Shown: one piece after another, positions 11,339-21,323 of the stretch
How positions within the stretch are numbered: position 1 is the stretch's first letter
How the letters are laid out: every line of letters starts with the position of its first letter
Origin: an uncultured Oceanospirillaceae bacterium
GTDB lineage: Bacteria; Pseudomonadota; Gammaproteobacteria; Pseudomonadales; Balneatricaceae
DNA: 64,000 nucleotides
Assembly: GCA_937138495.1 (NCBI GenBank)
Contig: CAKZPE010000008.1
Span: 108,922-172,921, forward strand
Direction of reading: 5' to 3'
Program-made: the position numbers and the translations under genes
The notes under the pieces: model-generated
The model's database searches: none
Told to the model about the DNA's origin: nothing
What the model saw: the letters and a program-made list of their open reading frames with translations, nothing else

Positions 11339-12325
11339 TCAGGCCGCTGCGCTTGCATCAGCAAGTTCAGCAAAGTAGGCCTTAATCGCATCACACTGCT
11401 GCGAACATGTTTCTAGTGAGTTAAAAGTTTTACGGAAGTCAGTGCCACCGGGTTTATCTTTGAGATACCAGCCTACGTGTTTACGTGCTATGCGAATACC
11501 TAAGTATTCGTCATAGAAGGCATACAGTGCATTCAGGTGTCCCAGCAGGGTGTCTCTGACTTCAGTCCCGTCAGGCGGGGGTAATTCGTTTCCAGTAGCA
11601 AGGTAATGGCTGATTTCCCGAAAAATCCATGGATTCCCCTGTGCTGCACGGCCAACCATGACTGCATCGGCACCGGTAAAGTTTAGCACTTCAGCGGCAC
11701 GGTGCGGGGTGGTGATGTCACCGTTGGCAAACAGAGGGATATCAATGGTTTTACGGATAGCTGCAAGGGTGTCGTATTCTACTTCCCCCTTGTAGCCACA
11801 ACTCCGGGTTCGGCCATGTACGGCCAGTGCCTGAATACCTGCATCTTCAGCTATTCGGGCAATGCTGACGCCGTTACGGTTGTCCGGAGACCATCCGGTA
11901 CGGATTTTTAGTGTCACAGGAACGTCAACGGCAGCAACTGTGGTTTCGAGAATTTCGCGTACCAGTGCTTCATCTTTCAGTAAAGCTGACCCGGCAGCTT
12001 TATTACAGACTTTTTTCGCAGGACAGCCCATATTGATGTCAATAATATGAGCGCCGTTGGCTACATTAAGACGGGCTGCATCTGCCATCATTTGCGGATC
12101 ACCGCCGGCAATCTGTACAACACGCAGAGGATCATGAATGTCGTACTGAAGACGCAGGCTTGATTTGCGGGTATTCCACAACCGGGTATCGGAGGTAACC
12201 ATTTCGGAAGCCGCCATCCCCGCCCCTAACTGCTTACACAGTTGTCGGAACGGTAGGTCAGTGACGCCTGCCATTGGTGCCAGGATTACCTGACTGTCAA
12301 TGGTATGGTTCCCGATTTGAAACAT
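11339..12325 (-). CDS. dusB: tRNA-dihydrouridine synthase B
   Basis: DusB reduces uridine to dihydrouridine in the tRNA D-loop using FMN and NADPH. The 328 residues start with the flavin-binding APMAGVTDLPFRQLC. They contain the family INMGCPAKKVCNKAAGSALL segment, with the conserved Cys at about 101, and the FMN-phosphate segment VMVGRAAQGNPWIF. It is immediately upstream of fis on the same strand. A 167-base gap separates it from the next gene upstream and probably holds the dusB-fis promoter, which I could not define. Confidence 0.96.
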   Translation of the reverse strand: MFQIGNHTIDSQVILAPMAGVTDLPFRQLCKQLGAGMAASEMVTSDTRLWNTRKSSLRLQYDIHDPLRVVQIAGGDPQMMADAARLNVANGAHIIDINMGCPAKKVCNKAAGSALLKDEALVREILETTVAAVDVPVTLKIRTGWSPDNRNGVSIARIAEDAGIQALAVHGRTRSCGYKGEVEYDTLAAIRKTIDIPLFANGDITTPHRAAEVLNFTGADAVMVGRAAQGNPWIFREISHYLATGNELPPPDGTEVRDTLLGHLNALYAFYDEYLGIRIARKHVGWYLKDKPGGTDFRKTFNSLETCSQQCDAIKAYFAELADASAAA

Positions 12326-12460
12326 CTGCCAACCCTGAGCCTGAAAGAAATAGCATTACCCTGACTGCTTACAGTCGAGAGTTTCATGCTGTCTGGAAGG
12401 CGGACAATAATACCTTTATGTGACAGGCGGGCCAAGCAGTTTTTGATGCTTTTTTAACCG

Positions 12461-12486
12461 TTTTTGCTGTTGCAAAGCAGCAAAAA
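12461..12486. repeat. Inverted repeat after the zinc-ribbon gene
   Basis: TTTTTGCTG and CAGCAAAAA form a 9-bp inverted repeat with an 8-base loop, just past the stop of the upstream minus-strand gene. The T run lies within the stem rather than after it, so this is at best an atypical terminator. Confidence 0.4.
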
Positions 12487-12492
12487 ATACGC

Positions 12493-14034
12493 TTACAGTC
12501 GCCGGTCAGTCAGGCTGGATGGACGCAAGCTGACTTCATAACCAACGGCTGCACGGCCCGGATCCAGCACGTCAAAATGTACCTGAATACTGTGTTCCAG
12601 CGGCATTTTTGCGGGATTAAGTGTGGCGCTGTTGAGGTATTCGGCCGGCTGGAATGTGCGACGGTTAATAATGCTGCCGTTGCGGTCAGAGAATGCCAGT
12701 TCAATGGCAGGAAAGGGCTGTTCAAAGGTTGCCTGATTTTGTAGCAGCATGCTTATTTTTAAAACGCCCTGATACTCTTTGTGCTCCTGCACAATCAGTT
12801 GTTCCGTTTTTACGTCAGGCACATCGTCAGGGACTGTGAGTCTGCAGTCAATCAGCTCACAGACCGGTTTATACAAGGTCGTCAGCGCGGGTTGCCGGAT
12901 CAGATTATTACGTTCAAACCACAGGAACTGTAACAGGAGGCCGCTCAGTGCCAGTAATATGATGAGGCTCAGCGTGATGGTTTTGCCGGGAGCTCTGTGG
13001 GTTGCCCGTATCATGACTGGTTCAGTCTGTTGCGGCACAAAATCGGCGTCTTTGTTTTCGGTGTCAGGATGCAGCGCCAGGATACTGCTGTGTGGCGGCA
13101 ACAGAGGTTCTTCGGTAACAGATGGCTCCGGCTCTCTGTCTGTTGCTGTCAGTGGGTTACTGGCGTTGCGTAACAGTTCCTGTAGTTTTTTCTCAGCCGG
13201 ATTCAGATAGTCGTGATCTTTTTCCCGGGCCTGATAGCTGGTTTGGTGCTGATGAAGTGCCTGGCGGATTCTTTCGCTTTGAGTGTTTTCTGCAGGCTGG
13301 GCATCGCTGATATGTTTGGCGAGAGTGTGTTGTGTCTGATTGATTGATGGCGCCGCTGAGACGCCGTCTGAGGAATTTACCTGCAGAGGTTTATGCTGAA
13401 TTGCCTGTGTCTGTATCTGCTCAGTGCGCTTCCGGCCGTTTTGCAAAGCGGCTTTGTTTGCGCCGTGCTGTTGAGTGGGTTTATTAGTAGCAGGCTTTTG
13501 CGGTGCTGACGTCTTTGGCGTTGCCTGTTTGATATGTAAACTGACAGGCAGGTCAGGATCTGGAAACGATTGTTTATGCGATGCAGTCTGTCTCGCTTTG
13601 GGAGCGCTGCGATGAGCAGATGTTGTCTCCTGTGAGCTGTTTTGGGTGCCGTTAAACAGTATATGGACCGGTTTGTCGAGGTCGATTGCAGCCGTCTGTT
13701 TTGTTGGTGCTTGTCTTGTTGGCGCCAGTTCTGTAGATGCCAGTTCTGTCGGAGCCTGTTCCGGCGCTGTTTTTTTCGCCGGGATAAACGCTTTCGGAAT
13801 AGCAGGGCGTCGTGCAGGCTGGTCCGGTGCTGATGCAGGCTTTGCCTGCGGTGCGTCTTGCACCGGAAGTGTGGCTGCTTGCTTCGGTTCAGGTACCTTG
13901 CACAGTTCGGCATTAAAGACTTCAAGACAGGTACCACAACGTACTTTGCCATGAGCAATTTTTAACTGGCCGGCGGTTACCTGAAAGCGAGCTTTACAGG
14001 CCGGACATTCTGTTATCAGGCGCTGCTGCTTCAC
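12493..14034 (-). CDS. Zinc-ribbon and DUF3426 membrane protein
   Basis: A 513-residue protein with a MJ0042-type zinc ribbon at the N-terminus (CPAC at 10-13 and CGTC at 33-36). A long, disordered Ala/Pro/Gln/Thr-rich middle follows, including short imperfect repeats of the type TELAPTRQ near residues 95-115. Then come one transmembrane segment (about 350-372, SLIILLALSGLLLQFLWF) and a C-terminal DUF3426 domain of about 140 residues. The ribbon is predicted to lie in the cytoplasm and DUF3426 in the periplasm. The family is regularly found between prmA and dusB in gammaproteobacteria, as here; its biochemical role is not known to me. It starts 3 bases after the prmA stop, so the two are almost certainly one transcript. 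Confidence 0.85.
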   Translation of the reverse strand: MKQQRLITECPACKARFQVTAGQLKIAHGKVRCGTCLEVFNAELCKVPEPKQAATLPVQDAPQAKPASAPDQPARRPAIPKAFIPAKKTAPEQAPTELASTELAPTRQAPTKQTAAIDLDKPVHILFNGTQNSSQETTSAHRSAPKARQTASHKQSFPDPDLPVSLHIKQATPKTSAPQKPATNKPTQQHGANKAALQNGRKRTEQIQTQAIQHKPLQVNSSDGVSAAPSINQTQHTLAKHISDAQPAENTQSERIRQALHQHQTSYQAREKDHDYLNPAEKKLQELLRNASNPLTATDREPEPSVTEEPLLPPHSSILALHPDTENKDADFVPQQTEPVMIRATHRAPGKTITLSLIILLALSGLLLQFLWFERNNLIRQPALTTLYKPVCELIDCRLTVPDDVPDVKTEQLIVQEHKEYQGVLKISMLLQNQATFEQPFPAIELAFSDRNGSIINRRTFQPAEYLNSATLNPAKMPLEHSIQVHFDVLDPGRAAVGYEVSLRPSSLTDRRL

Positions 14035-14037
14035 GGT

Positions 14038-14931
14038 TTATCGCTTGGTTCCGGTAATGCGTATCCAGCCTTCACGTTCACAGACTGGATCCAGAATGAA
14101 ATCGTTGCCGTAGGCGGTACGGATCTCTTCTTCCTGATGGGCCAGTAAGCCTGACAAAACTAACTGTCCGCCGCTGCGTGTGTGTTTGCTGAGTGTAGGA
14201 GCAAGTTCAACCAGCGGGCCTGCCAGAATGTTGGCAACCAGTACGTCGGCCTGATGATCGGGTGTTTGTTCTGGCAGGTATACCTGCATACGGCCTTCGG
14301 CCAGCCCGTTTCGGTTCAGGTTATCTTTGCTGGCGGTCAGTGCCTGTACATCGATATCCACGGCAGTCACATTTTCAGCACCAAGCAGGAGGGTTGCGAT
14401 TCCCAGAATACCTGAGCCACAGCCGTAGTCCGTGACGTGTTTGTTTGTCAGTTCCAGACCGTCCAGAAATTCCAGACAGAGTGCAGTGGTCGGATGTGTA
14501 CCGGTGCCAAAGGCCAGGCCCGGATCCAGCATCAGATTGACGGCTTGCGGGTCAGGTACGTCTTTCCAGCTGGGGCATACCCACAGGCGTTTGCCAAATT
14601 GCATTGGCTGGTAGTTGTCCATCCATTCCCGTTCCCAGTCCTTGTCTTCAAGGATTTCTGTTTTACAGGTTGGGAAGGCTGCATCAGGAAACTGTTCATC
14701 ATGTGCCTGCTGTAAAAAATTCAGGGTCGCTTCCAGGTCGTGATCTGCCGAAAAAAGGCCTGTCAGTATGGTATTGCTCCACAGCGGAGTAGTACCGAGA
14801 TCCGGTTCAAAGATCGGTTGGTCTGCCTGGTCAGTGAAGGTAACTGCAGCGCAACCGGCTGCCAGTAACAGGTCTTCGTAAGGTTCGGCATTTTCAGGGG
14901 ATACATCCAGTTTGATCTGCAACCATGGCAT
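14038..14931 (-). CDS. prmA: Ribosomal protein L11 methyltransferase
   Basis: PrmA trimethylates ribosomal protein L11 using S-adenosylmethionine. The 297 residues match the E. coli length (293). An N-terminal substrate-recognition domain begins [20 protein letters not shown]. The C-terminal Rossmann-fold domain has the SAM motif [17 protein letters not shown] (about 168-184), the acidic VDIDVQA strand and the [12 protein letters not shown] segment. It is followed three bases later by the zinc-ribbon gene. A hairpin terminator upstream (about 15070-15101) separates it from accC, so it probably has its own promoter in the 180-base gap. Confidence 0.95.
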   Translation of the reverse strand: MPWLQIKLDVSPENAEPYEDLLLAAGCAAVTFTDQADQPIFEPDLGTTPLWSNTILTGLFSADHDLEATLNFLQQAHDEQFPDAAFPTCKTEILEDKDWEREWMDNYQPMQFGKRLWVCPSWKDVPDPQAVNLMLDPGLAFGTGTHPTTALCLEFLDGLELTNKHVTDYGCGSGILGIATLLLGAENVTAVDIDVQALTASKDNLNRNGLAEGRMQVYLPEQTPDHQADVLVANILAGPLVELAPTLSKHTRSGGQLVLSGLLAHQEEEIRTAYGNDFILDPVCEREGWIRITGTKR

Positions 14932-15069
14932 GACGGGTCTTCCTGTATTCGGGTAAGCAGTATCGGTTTAGCAGAGTATGTGTCTGAACCTTTACAGCTT
15001 TGTTACCGGGGTGTGAGGCTATGCACGGGCCTTTTTATAGGCAGATGCCTGTTCGGTAACCGGGTGTGT

Positions 15070-15101
15070 AAAACTGCAGGCAGCGTTATCCGCTGCCTGC
15101 A
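15070..15101 (-). terminator. Terminator after accC
   Basis: An 11-bp stem TGCAGGCAGCG / CGCTGCCTGCA (15075-15085 and 15091-15101) with a 5-base loop. On the minus strand it is followed by a short T tract. It lies just beyond the accC stop and before prmA. Confidence 0.7.
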
Positions 15102-15111
15102 TAGTCCGGGA

Positions 15112-16455
15112 TCAGTCGAGTCCCAGTTTCTTTTCCAGATAATGGATGTTGACACCGCCTTCAGCGAAGTTGGCGTCACGAACAATATCCTGATGCAGCG
15201 GAATGTTGCTCTTGATACCGTCGATCAGCATTTCATCCAGTGCGATTTCCATCCGGCGCAGTGCCACTTCACGGGAATCGCCGTAAGTGATCAGTTTTGC
15301 GATCAGGGAATCGTAGTGTGGTGGTACGCTGTAGCCGCTGTACAGGTGAGAATCTACCCGCACACCAATACCGCCCGGGGCATGGAAGTGGGTGATCTTG
15401 CCTGGGCTGGGCATGAAGGTAACCGGATCTTCTGCGTTGATACGGCACTCTACTGAGTGACCTTTCAGCTCGATATCTTCCTGCTTGATGGTCAGTGGCA
15501 GGCCAGACGCGATGCGCAGCTGTTCTTTAACGATATCAACACCGGTTACCATTTCAGATACCGGGTGTTCAACCTGAACACGGGTATTCATTTCAATGAA
15601 GTAGAAACCGCCGTTCTCGTACAGGAATTCGAACGTACCGGCACCGCGGTAGTTGATTTCCAGACAGGCATCAACACAGCTCTGCAGTACCTGGGCGCGG
15701 GCTTCCGGATCCAGGTGCGGAGCAGGTGCTTCTTCAACCACTTTCTGGTGACGACGCTGCAGTGAGCAGTCGCGGTCGTACAGGTGAATTGCGTTACCCT
15801 GACCATCAGACAGCACCTGAACTTCAACGTGACGCGGGTTTTCCAGGAATTTTTCCATGTAAACCGTATCATCACCGAAGGCCGCTTTAGCTTCAGCTTT
15901 AGTGACGTAGATAGCGTTCAGCAGGTGTGCTTCGTTGTGAACAACGCGCATCCCGCGACCACCCCCACCGGCAGCCGCTTTGATAATGACCGGATAGCCG
16001 ATACGACGGCCAATCGCCAGTACTTCTTCGCTGTCTTCCGGCAGTTCGCCGTCAGAACCGGGTACCGTCGGTACGCCAGCTTTCTGCATTGCTTCGATGG
16101 CTGATACCTTATCACCCATCAGGCGAATGGTGTCAGCTTTAGGACCGATGAATGCAAAACCGCTTTGCTCAGCGCGTTCTGCAAAATCAGCATTTTCTGC
16201 CAGGAAACCGTAACCCGGGTGAATACCGGTAGAGTCGGTTACTTCAGCAGCGGCAATAATAGCCGGAATATTCAGATAGCTTTGCGGTGACGGAGCAGGG
16301 CCGATACAAACGGCTTCGTCCGCCAGGCGAACATGCATCAGGTCACGGTCTGCGGTGGAATGGATGGCAACAGTTTTGATGCCCAGTTCCTTACAGGCCC
16401 GCAGGATACGCAAAGCGATCTCGCCACGGTTGGCAATGACTACTTTTTCTAACAT
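15112..16455 (-). CDS. accC: Acetyl-CoA carboxylase, biotin carboxylase subunit
   Basis: AccC carboxylates the biotin of AccB with ATP and bicarbonate, the first half of malonyl-CoA synthesis. The 447-residue protein (E. coli 449) starts [20 protein letters not shown]. It has the ATP-grasp glycine loop [13 protein letters not shown] (about 162-174), the [20 protein letters not shown] segment with metal ligands, and the [14 protein letters not shown] active-site stretch. It lies 23 bases after accB on the same strand, the standard accBC operon. Confidence 0.97.
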   Translation of the reverse strand: MLEKVVIANRGEIALRILRACKELGIKTVAIHSTADRDLMHVRLADEAVCIGPAPSPQSYLNIPAIIAAAEVTDSTGIHPGYGFLAENADFAERAEQSGFAFIGPKADTIRLMGDKVSAIEAMQKAGVPTVPGSDGELPEDSEEVLAIGRRIGYPVIIKAAAGGGGRGMRVVHNEAHLLNAIYVTKAEAKAAFGDDTVYMEKFLENPRHVEVQVLSDGQGNAIHLYDRDCSLQRRHQKVVEEAPAPHLDPEARAQVLQSCVDACLEINYRGAGTFEFLYENGGFYFIEMNTRVQVEHPVSEMVTGVDIVKEQLRIASGLPLTIKQEDIELKGHSVECRINAEDPVTFMPSPGKITHFHAPGGIGVRVDSHLYSGYSVPPHYDSLIAKLITYGDSREVALRRMEIALDEMLIDGIKSNIPLHQDIVRDANFAEGGVNIHYLEKKLGLD

Positions 16456-16478
16456 ATTGTTAAGATCCTGTGGCTGAT

Positions 16479-16931
16479 TTATACGATGGTCACCAGAGGC
16501 TGATCGAATTCAACAGGCTGGCCGTCTTCAACCAGAATGGCTTCAACAACACCGGACTTGTCTGCTTCGATCTGGTTCATCATTTTCATTGCTTCTACGA
16601 TGCAGACCGGGTCGCCAGCCTTAACGGTAGAGCCAACTTCAACGAATGCAGGAGACGTTGGAGACGGTGAGCGGTAAAAAGTACCGACCATTGGCGACTT
16701 AAGTGCATTGTCGTTGGTTGGTGCGGCAGCAACTGGCGCAGGAGCGGCGGCAGGTGCAGCAGCAACAGGTGCGGCAGCAGCAACAGCAACAGGTGCAGCA
16801 GCAACAGGAGCTGCTACCAGATTAGAACCGCGGCTGATGCGTACGGATTCTTCACCTTCTTTGATTTCAATTTCGTTGATGTTTGACTCTTCCAGCAACT
16901 CGATCAGTTTTTTTACTTTGCGAATGTCCAT
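16479..16931 (-). CDS. accB: Acetyl-CoA carboxylase biotin carboxyl carrier protein
   Basis: AccB carries the biotin that shuttles CO2 between AccC and the carboxyltransferase. The 150 residues comprise an N-terminal helix ([19 protein letters not shown]) and a flexible Ala/Pro-rich linker (about 37-72). The C-terminal biotinyl domain has the biotinylated Lys at about 116 in [13 protein letters not shown]. The linker is coded by GC-rich, near-repetitive triplets, which makes the reverse strand look spuriously open. It lies between aroQ (14 bases upstream) and accC, an order shared by many gammaproteobacteria. Confidence 0.97.
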   Translation of the reverse strand: MDIRKVKKLIELLEESNINEIEIKEGEESVRISRGSNLVAAPVAAAPVAVAAAAPVAAAPAAAPAPVAAAPTNDNALKSPMVGTFYRSPSPTSPAFVEVGSTVKAGDPVCIVEAMKMMNQIEADKSGVVEAILVEDGQPVEFDQPLVTIV

Positions 16932-16945
16932 GCTAATGCAGTGCT

Positions 16946-17410
16946 CTATTTAGTAGATTCAGAGGATTGGGGTTTTTCCAGACGGCTGATCGCCGACTGT
17001 AGTGCTAACTCGTATCCCAGGGTGCCAAGACCACAGATAACGCCAACAGCTACATCAGATAGATATGAGTGGCTGCGAAAAGTTTCTCTGGCGTGTACAT
17101 TCGAAATATGAATTTCGATGAAGGGAATTGAGACACCCAGTAACGCATCACGCAGTGCCACACTGGTGTGAGTGAAGGCGGCCGGGTTTATAATGATGAA
17201 GTCTGTCTGTTCGTTACGGGCCTGGTGAATCCGGTCAATAAGCACGTGTTCAGCATTGCTTTGCAGGCAGTCCAGCTGGTGGCCGCTCTGCAGGGCGAGT
17301 GACTGTAAGCGTACATTGATGTCCTGGAGTGTAGTGGTACCGTAAACCTCTGGTTCCCGGGTGCCGAGAAGGTTAAGGTTAGGGCCGTTCAGAACAAGGA
17401 TCTTAGCCAT
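16946..17410 (-). CDS. aroQ: 3-dehydroquinate dehydratase, type II
   Basis: AroQ removes water from 3-dehydroquinate in step three of the shikimate pathway. The 154 residues match the type II family. They start [20 protein letters not shown] and contain the catalytic Tyr at about 23 in EVYGTTT. Also present are the [18 protein letters not shown] segment and the [14 protein letters not shown] loop with the catalytic His. It is the first gene of the aroQ-accB-accC unit, and the promoter should lie in the 390-base gap upstream. Confidence 0.96.
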   Translation of the reverse strand: MAKILVLNGPNLNLLGTREPEVYGTTTLQDINVRLQSLALQSGHQLDCLQSNAEHVLIDRIHQARNEQTDFIIINPAAFTHTSVALRDALLGVSIPFIEIHISNVHARETFRSHSYLSDVAVGVICGLGTLGYELALQSAISRLEKPQSSESTK

Positions 17411-17800
17411 TAAATTGCCTTAGTGACGCGTGATTCAGACTTCAAAAGCGTTAAGGGATGGGGTACCGGACCCCTCAAGACTGGCTAGTGTGCCGGAAAA
17501 GAATGAGGCTGTAAACAGTTCCAGGGTTTATTGTGTTTTCTCTGCCAGTTTGCAGAAGTTGTCAGTGCTTTCTGTACATTATTTGACTAGTTGAACTGTC
17601 AGTATTTGTTGTTCAGGTCCGGTTTATGCAGACTGAGTCAGGACATTAACGGTCAGTTTTTTACCGTCTGGAAAGCTAACGTACAGTTTTAATTTTAAAC
17701 GCCTGTTCCGTAACGTTAATAATTGTTAAGGAACATTGACCCGGTGTTGATTATCATAGATATTGCGCGCGATAACGCGACATATTAAGAGAGGTTCAGG
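17411..17800. other. Divergent intergenic region, aroQ / DUF2333 gene
   Basis: These 390 bases contain no convincing gene. They should hold the promoters for aroQ-accBC on the minus strand and for the DUF2333 gene on the plus strand. Several short AT-rich and palindrome-like stretches (for example near 17712-17730, GTTAATAATTGTTAA) could be regulator sites, but I cannot assign one. Confidence 0.6.
17736..17764 (+). promoter_or_regulatory. Possible sigma-70 promoter of the DUF2333 gene
   Basis: TTGACC (17736-17741), a 17-base spacer and GATATT (17759-17764) match the -35 and -10 boxes at five and four of six positions. The start codon follows about 36 bases later with AGAGAGGTTCAGG as the ribosome site. 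No experimental support is visible. Confidence 0.35.
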
Positions 17801-18832
17801 ATGGAATGGTTGCAGCGGACATGGTTAGGTGTGTGGGATAAGATAACCGCAGTAACACTGGGGATTAAGGGCGTGGGCGTCATTATCGCTGCTCTGGTGC
17901 TGTATTTGGTCGTCGCGGCTGGTGTGGGAATGTACTGGAGTTTGGAGCCGGAGCCATTTGAAGTACGTGCAGAGCTGGCTGAAGATGGCCAGACCCCGGT
18001 TGTAGGCACCGCGACGCTGAATGCGCTGGCTGGCGTGACGGAAGTGTTGCTCGATAAACCGGGTGGGTATTTGTATAACGACCGTATGCCACCAGGGGTG
18101 TGGTTGGATAATATTCCTAACTGGGAGTTTGGTGTGCTGGTTCAGGCGCGGGATATGGCGCGTGCCTTGCGTAAGGATTTTAGCCGTTCTCAGTCTCAGT
18201 CAACAGAAGATCCTGACCTGATAAAAGCAGAGCCCCTGTTACATTTTGATAATAACAGCTGGCTGTTACCTGCCACTGAATCTGAGTACCGTAAAGGGGT
18301 AAAAGCGCTGTTAGCTTATGAGGCACGGCTGGCGCGTAACGATGATGCAGCACAGTTTTACGCCAGAGCGGATAACCTGCGTGGCTGGCTGGCAGATGTA
18401 TCAACCCGGCTGGGAAGCTTGTCTCAGCGTTTGAGTGCCAGTGTAGGACAAAAACGGGTTAACACTGATCTGGCCGGTGAGCATGAAGCCCGTCAGTCAA
18501 CGGCTGCTGCAAGCGAACTTGAAATTAAGACACCGTGGCTGGAAATTGATGATGTTTTTTATGAAGCCCGTGGGACTGCCTGGGCATTAATTCATTTGCT
18601 GAAAGCCGTGGAGCAGGATTTTGCTCCGGCGCTTGAAAAGAAGAATGCGCTGGTGAGCCTGCGTCAGATTATCCGAGAGTTGGAAGCAACACAGTCTACT
18701 ATATGGAGTCCGGTCATTCTGAATGGCACTGAGTTTGGTTTCCTGTCTAATCATTCTCTGGTCATGGCGTCATATATCTCCCGGGCAAATGCTGCCATTA
18801 TTGATTTGCGGGACCTTTTATCTCAGGGGTGA
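17801..18832 (+). CDS. DUF2333 family membrane-anchored protein
   Basis: A 343-residue protein with one N-terminal transmembrane segment (about 26-46, VGVIIAALVLYLVVAAGVGM) and a large periplasmic part. Recognisable conserved stretches are LDKPGGYLYNDRMPPGVWLDNIPNWEFG and the later FLSNHSLVMASYISRANAAI. The match to the DUF2333 family is from memory; the family has no known biochemical role. It stands alone, with its own candidate promoter and a strong terminator. No catalytic motif, lipobox or repeat is evident. Confidence 0.85.
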   Translation: MEWLQRTWLGVWDKITAVTLGIKGVGVIIAALVLYLVVAAGVGMYWSLEPEPFEVRAELAEDGQTPVVGTATLNALAGVTEVLLDKPGGYLYNDRMPPGVWLDNIPNWEFGVLVQARDMARALRKDFSRSQSQSTEDPDLIKAEPLLHFDNNSWLLPATESEYRKGVKALLAYEARLARNDDAAQFYARADNLRGWLADVSTRLGSLSQRLSASVGQKRVNTDLAGEHEARQSTAAASELEIKTPWLEIDDVFYEARGTAWALIHLLKAVEQDFAPALEKKNALVSLRQIIRELEATQSTIWSPVILNGTEFGFLSNHSLVMASYISRANAAIIDLRDLLSQG

Positions 18833-19132
18833 TATTTCATATGTGTTTTGTGTCACGGTGATGTGCCACAGAATCGACTATTCTTAAAGCCGGCTTTTAA
18901 CAGCCGGCTTTTTTGTTTCTGAAATTGCGATAAAATTCTGACTAATTGGTAAGACTTTTATTGCATTTGTCAGTATCATGCCCGGCTAATTAATGTTGCC
19001 TGTTTACGTGTGTTTGAAGCGTGCAATTTATTGCTCTGCTTATTATCACTTTGTCCGAGGTGTTTTATGTGCTTCACGGTGTATCAGGTAACAGCGGCGT
19101 CGTTTAATTTTCAGATTTCTGGTGAGAACATC
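18833..19132. other. Intergenic region before upp
   Basis: About 300 bases with no supported gene. The first part holds an imperfect hairpin (TGTGTCAC / GTGCCACA, 18849-18870) and the terminator at 18886-18914. The rest should hold the upp promoter. The upp frame is open upstream to 19010, but that stretch has no homology-like content. Confidence 0.6.
18886..18914 (+). terminator. Terminator of the DUF2333 gene
   Basis: Perfect 9-bp stem AAGCCGGCT / AGCCGGCTT (18887-18895 and 18902-18910), a 6-base loop and a run of T. It lies 55 bases after the stop codon. Confidence 0.9.
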
Positions 19133-19759
19133 ATGCGTGTTAACGAGATAAACCATCCACTGGTAAAACACAAAATTGGCCTGATGCGGGCAGCAAGCGT
19201 AAGTACCCGCAGCTTTCGTCAGCTGGCTGCTGAAGTAGGCTGTTTGCTTACCTATGAAGCGACAAAAGATCTGGCTACTGAAACGTATCAGCTGGAAGGC
19301 TGGTGCGGTGAGATCACGGCGGAGCGAATTAAAGGTAAGAAGATTACCGTTGTACCGATTCTGCGTGCCGGTATTGGCATGCTTGACGGTGTGCTGGAGC
19401 TTGTACCGAGTGCAAAAATTAGTGTAGTTGGCTTATACCGGGATGAAGAGACTCTGCAGCCGGTGGCGTATTTTGAAAAGCTGGCTCATGACATCGATGA
19501 GCGGATGGCGCTGATCGTTGATCCTATGCTGGCAACCGGTGGTTCAATGAACGCTACCATTGATATGCTTAAAAAAGCAGGCTGTACCAGTATCCGTGCA
19601 CTGGTGCTGGTTGCTGCACCTGAAGGCATTAAGGCGGTGCAGGATGCGCATCCTGATGTTGAAATCTTTACTGCCGCGCTGGACAGTCACCTGAATGAAC
19701 AGGGGTATATTATCCCGGGGCTGGGTGATGCCGGGGATAAGATCTTCGGAACGAAATAA
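19133..19759 (+). CDS. upp: Uracil phosphoribosyltransferase
   Basis: Upp salvages uracil to UMP with PRPP. I start at the ATG at 19133, which gives 208 residues, exactly the E. coli length, with the standard beginning [19 protein letters not shown]. The PRPP loop is [18 protein letters not shown] (about 125-142), and the uracil-binding end [16 protein letters not shown] is intact. It is followed by the uracil transporter gene uraA, the usual salvage pair. A terminator between them suggests that uraA also has its own control. Confidence 0.96.
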   Translation: MRVNEINHPLVKHKIGLMRAASVSTRSFRQLAAEVGCLLTYEATKDLATETYQLEGWCGEITAERIKGKKITVVPILRAGIGMLDGVLELVPSAKISVVGLYRDEETLQPVAYFEKLAHDIDERMALIVDPMLATGGSMNATIDMLKKAGCTSIRALVLVAAPEGIKAVQDAHPDVEIFTAALDSHLNEQGYIIPGLGDAGDKIFGTK

Positions 19760-19825
19760 ATTGCAGTAAGCCGGCCTGGTGCCGGCTGGTTGTTTTTGGT
19801 GCGGCAGGACGCCGCCGTATCTGAG

Positions 19826-19857
19826 CCCGGGACAGTTCTGCTGATCCCGGGTTTTTA
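19826..19857 (+). terminator. Terminator between upp and uraA
   Basis: Stem CCCGGGA / TCCCGGG (19826-19832 and 19845-19851) followed by five T. A second GC-rich inverted repeat, AGCCGGC / GCCGGCT, lies just before it at about 19769-19787 without a good T run. Together they could limit read-through into uraA. Confidence 0.75.
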
Positions 19858-19946
19858 TAAGTTCTGCGCTGTGAAGGGCAGAGAATAATAACCGTGGCAG
19901 GCTGTGCTTTGGCAGTATTGCCCCATAAGATGAGTAAGGTCTGAGA

Positions 19947-21251
19947 ATGAGTGATTCTAATTCCGTGAATCTGACGCCTGAACCGCTTTGGCGGACAGTG
20001 CTGGCAGGGTCGCAGATGTTGTTTGTTGCGTTCGGTGCGCTGGTGCTGATGCCATTGCTGACGGGTATGGACCCAAGCGTTGCGCTGTTTACAGCCGGTC
20101 TTGGTACCCTGATGTTTCAGTTTGTTACTAAGCGTCAGGTGCCGGTGTTTCTGGCATCATCTTTCGTATTTATTGCGCCGATAATTTACAGCACCAAAAC
20201 CTGGGGAATGGCTGCAACACTGGGGGCACTGTTCTGTGCAGGTCTGGTGTATATGTTGCTGGCGCTGGTAGTTAAAGTGCGTGGCGCGGGCTTCCTGCAC
20301 CGTATATTGCCGCCTGTGGTTGTCGGGCCTGTGATTATGGTAATCGGCCTGGGGTTGGCGCCGATTGCGGTAAACATGGCAATGGGTAAAGCAGGTGACG
20401 GCAGCATTGAGCTGTTTCCGTATGCAGATGCGATGATTGTATCTATGTCTGCGTTGGTAACGACCTTGCTGGTGGCGACTTTGGGTCAGGGGATTTTCCG
20501 TCTGTTACCGATTCTGTCCGGCGTTGTTGTTGGCTACACTGTGGCGCACTTTATGGGTATGGTTAATTACGATATTGTTGCTGCAGCTCCACTCATCGCT
20601 GTACCGGCATTCGTAATGCCTGAATTCCAGTGGCAGGCTATTCTGTTTATGATTCCTGTGGCCATTGCTCCGGCGATTGAGCACGTAGGCGATGTACTGG
20701 CGATCGGTAACGTGACCGGTAAGGATTACATCAAGAAGCCGGGACTGCACCGTACGCTGTTTGGTGACGGTATTGCCACTTCAGCAGCGGCACTGTTTGG
20801 CGGACCCCCAAACACTACTTATTCGGAAGTTACCGGTGCGGTGATGCTGACACGTTCTTTCAATCCGATAATTATGGTCTGGGCGGCGATTTTTGCTATC
20901 GCTCTGGCGTTCGTTGCCAAGTTCGGCATTCTGTTGCAAACCATTCCGGCCCCGGTGATGGGCGGTATTCTGATTCTGCTATTCGGTTCTATTGCTGCGG
21001 TGGGTATGAATACCCTGATTAAGGCTAAGGTTGATCTGGCGCAACAGCGTAACCTGGTGATTGTAGCAACGACTCTGGTATTCGGTATTGGTGGTATGGT
21101 TGTAGGTAAAGGTGAGTTCAGCATGCAGGGTGTCAGCCTGTGTGGCTTGGTTGCCATTGTTCTGAATCTGATTTTGCCAATGGGTCAGGTTGCTGATGAT
21201 CTGAGTGAAGAGAAAGCGGTGGTTGATGATCTGGTTGATCACGCAAAATAA
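19947..21251 (+). CDS. uraA: Uracil permease, NCS2 family
   Basis: A 434-residue inner-membrane transporter that imports uracil with protons. It is hydrophobic throughout, consistent with the 14 segments of the NCS2 fold. Family marks include PVFLASSFVFIAPI (the Ser/Phe segment of helix 3), AIEHVGDVLAIGNVTG with the conserved substrate-binding Glu, and GGPPNTTYSEVTGAVMLTR. It sits 187 bases after upp on the same strand. The neighbour and these motifs favour uracil over other nucleobases. The gene ends at a bidirectional terminator shared with msrA. Confidence 0.93.
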   Translation: MSDSNSVNLTPEPLWRTVLAGSQMLFVAFGALVLMPLLTGMDPSVALFTAGLGTLMFQFVTKRQVPVFLASSFVFIAPIIYSTKTWGMAATLGALFCAGLVYMLLALVVKVRGAGFLHRILPPVVVGPVIMVIGLGLAPIAVNMAMGKAGDGSIELFPYADAMIVSMSALVTTLLVATLGQGIFRLLPILSGVVVGYTVAHFMGMVNYDIVAAAPLIAVPAFVMPEFQWQAILFMIPVAIAPAIEHVGDVLAIGNVTGKDYIKKPGLHRTLFGDGIATSAAALFGGPPNTTYSEVTGAVMLTRSFNPIIMVWAAIFAIALAFVAKFGILLQTIPAPVMGGILILLFGSIAAVGMNTLIKAKVDLAQQRNLVIVATTLVFGIGGMVVGKGEFSMQGVSLCGLVAIVLNLILPMGQVADDLSEEKAVVDDLVDHAK

Positions 21252-21270
21252 TTGCTGATTGCATTAAAAA

Positions 21271-21299
21271 AGCGCGCCGGATAACCTGCGCGCTTTTTT
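21271..21299. terminator. Bidirectional terminator between uraA and msrA
   Basis: Stem AGCGCGC / GCGCGCT (21271-21277 and 21288-21294) with six A before and five T after. It lies between the convergent ends of uraA and msrA. Confidence 0.88.
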
Positions 21300-21323
21300 G
21301 TGTCTGTCGTCTTGCATGGCTGA

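Noticed and set aside
16600..16820. Repeat array in the GC-rich GCAGCAACAGG-like stretch
   Set aside because: These are the degenerate Ala/Pro codons of the AccB linker, common to the family, not a separate repeat element.
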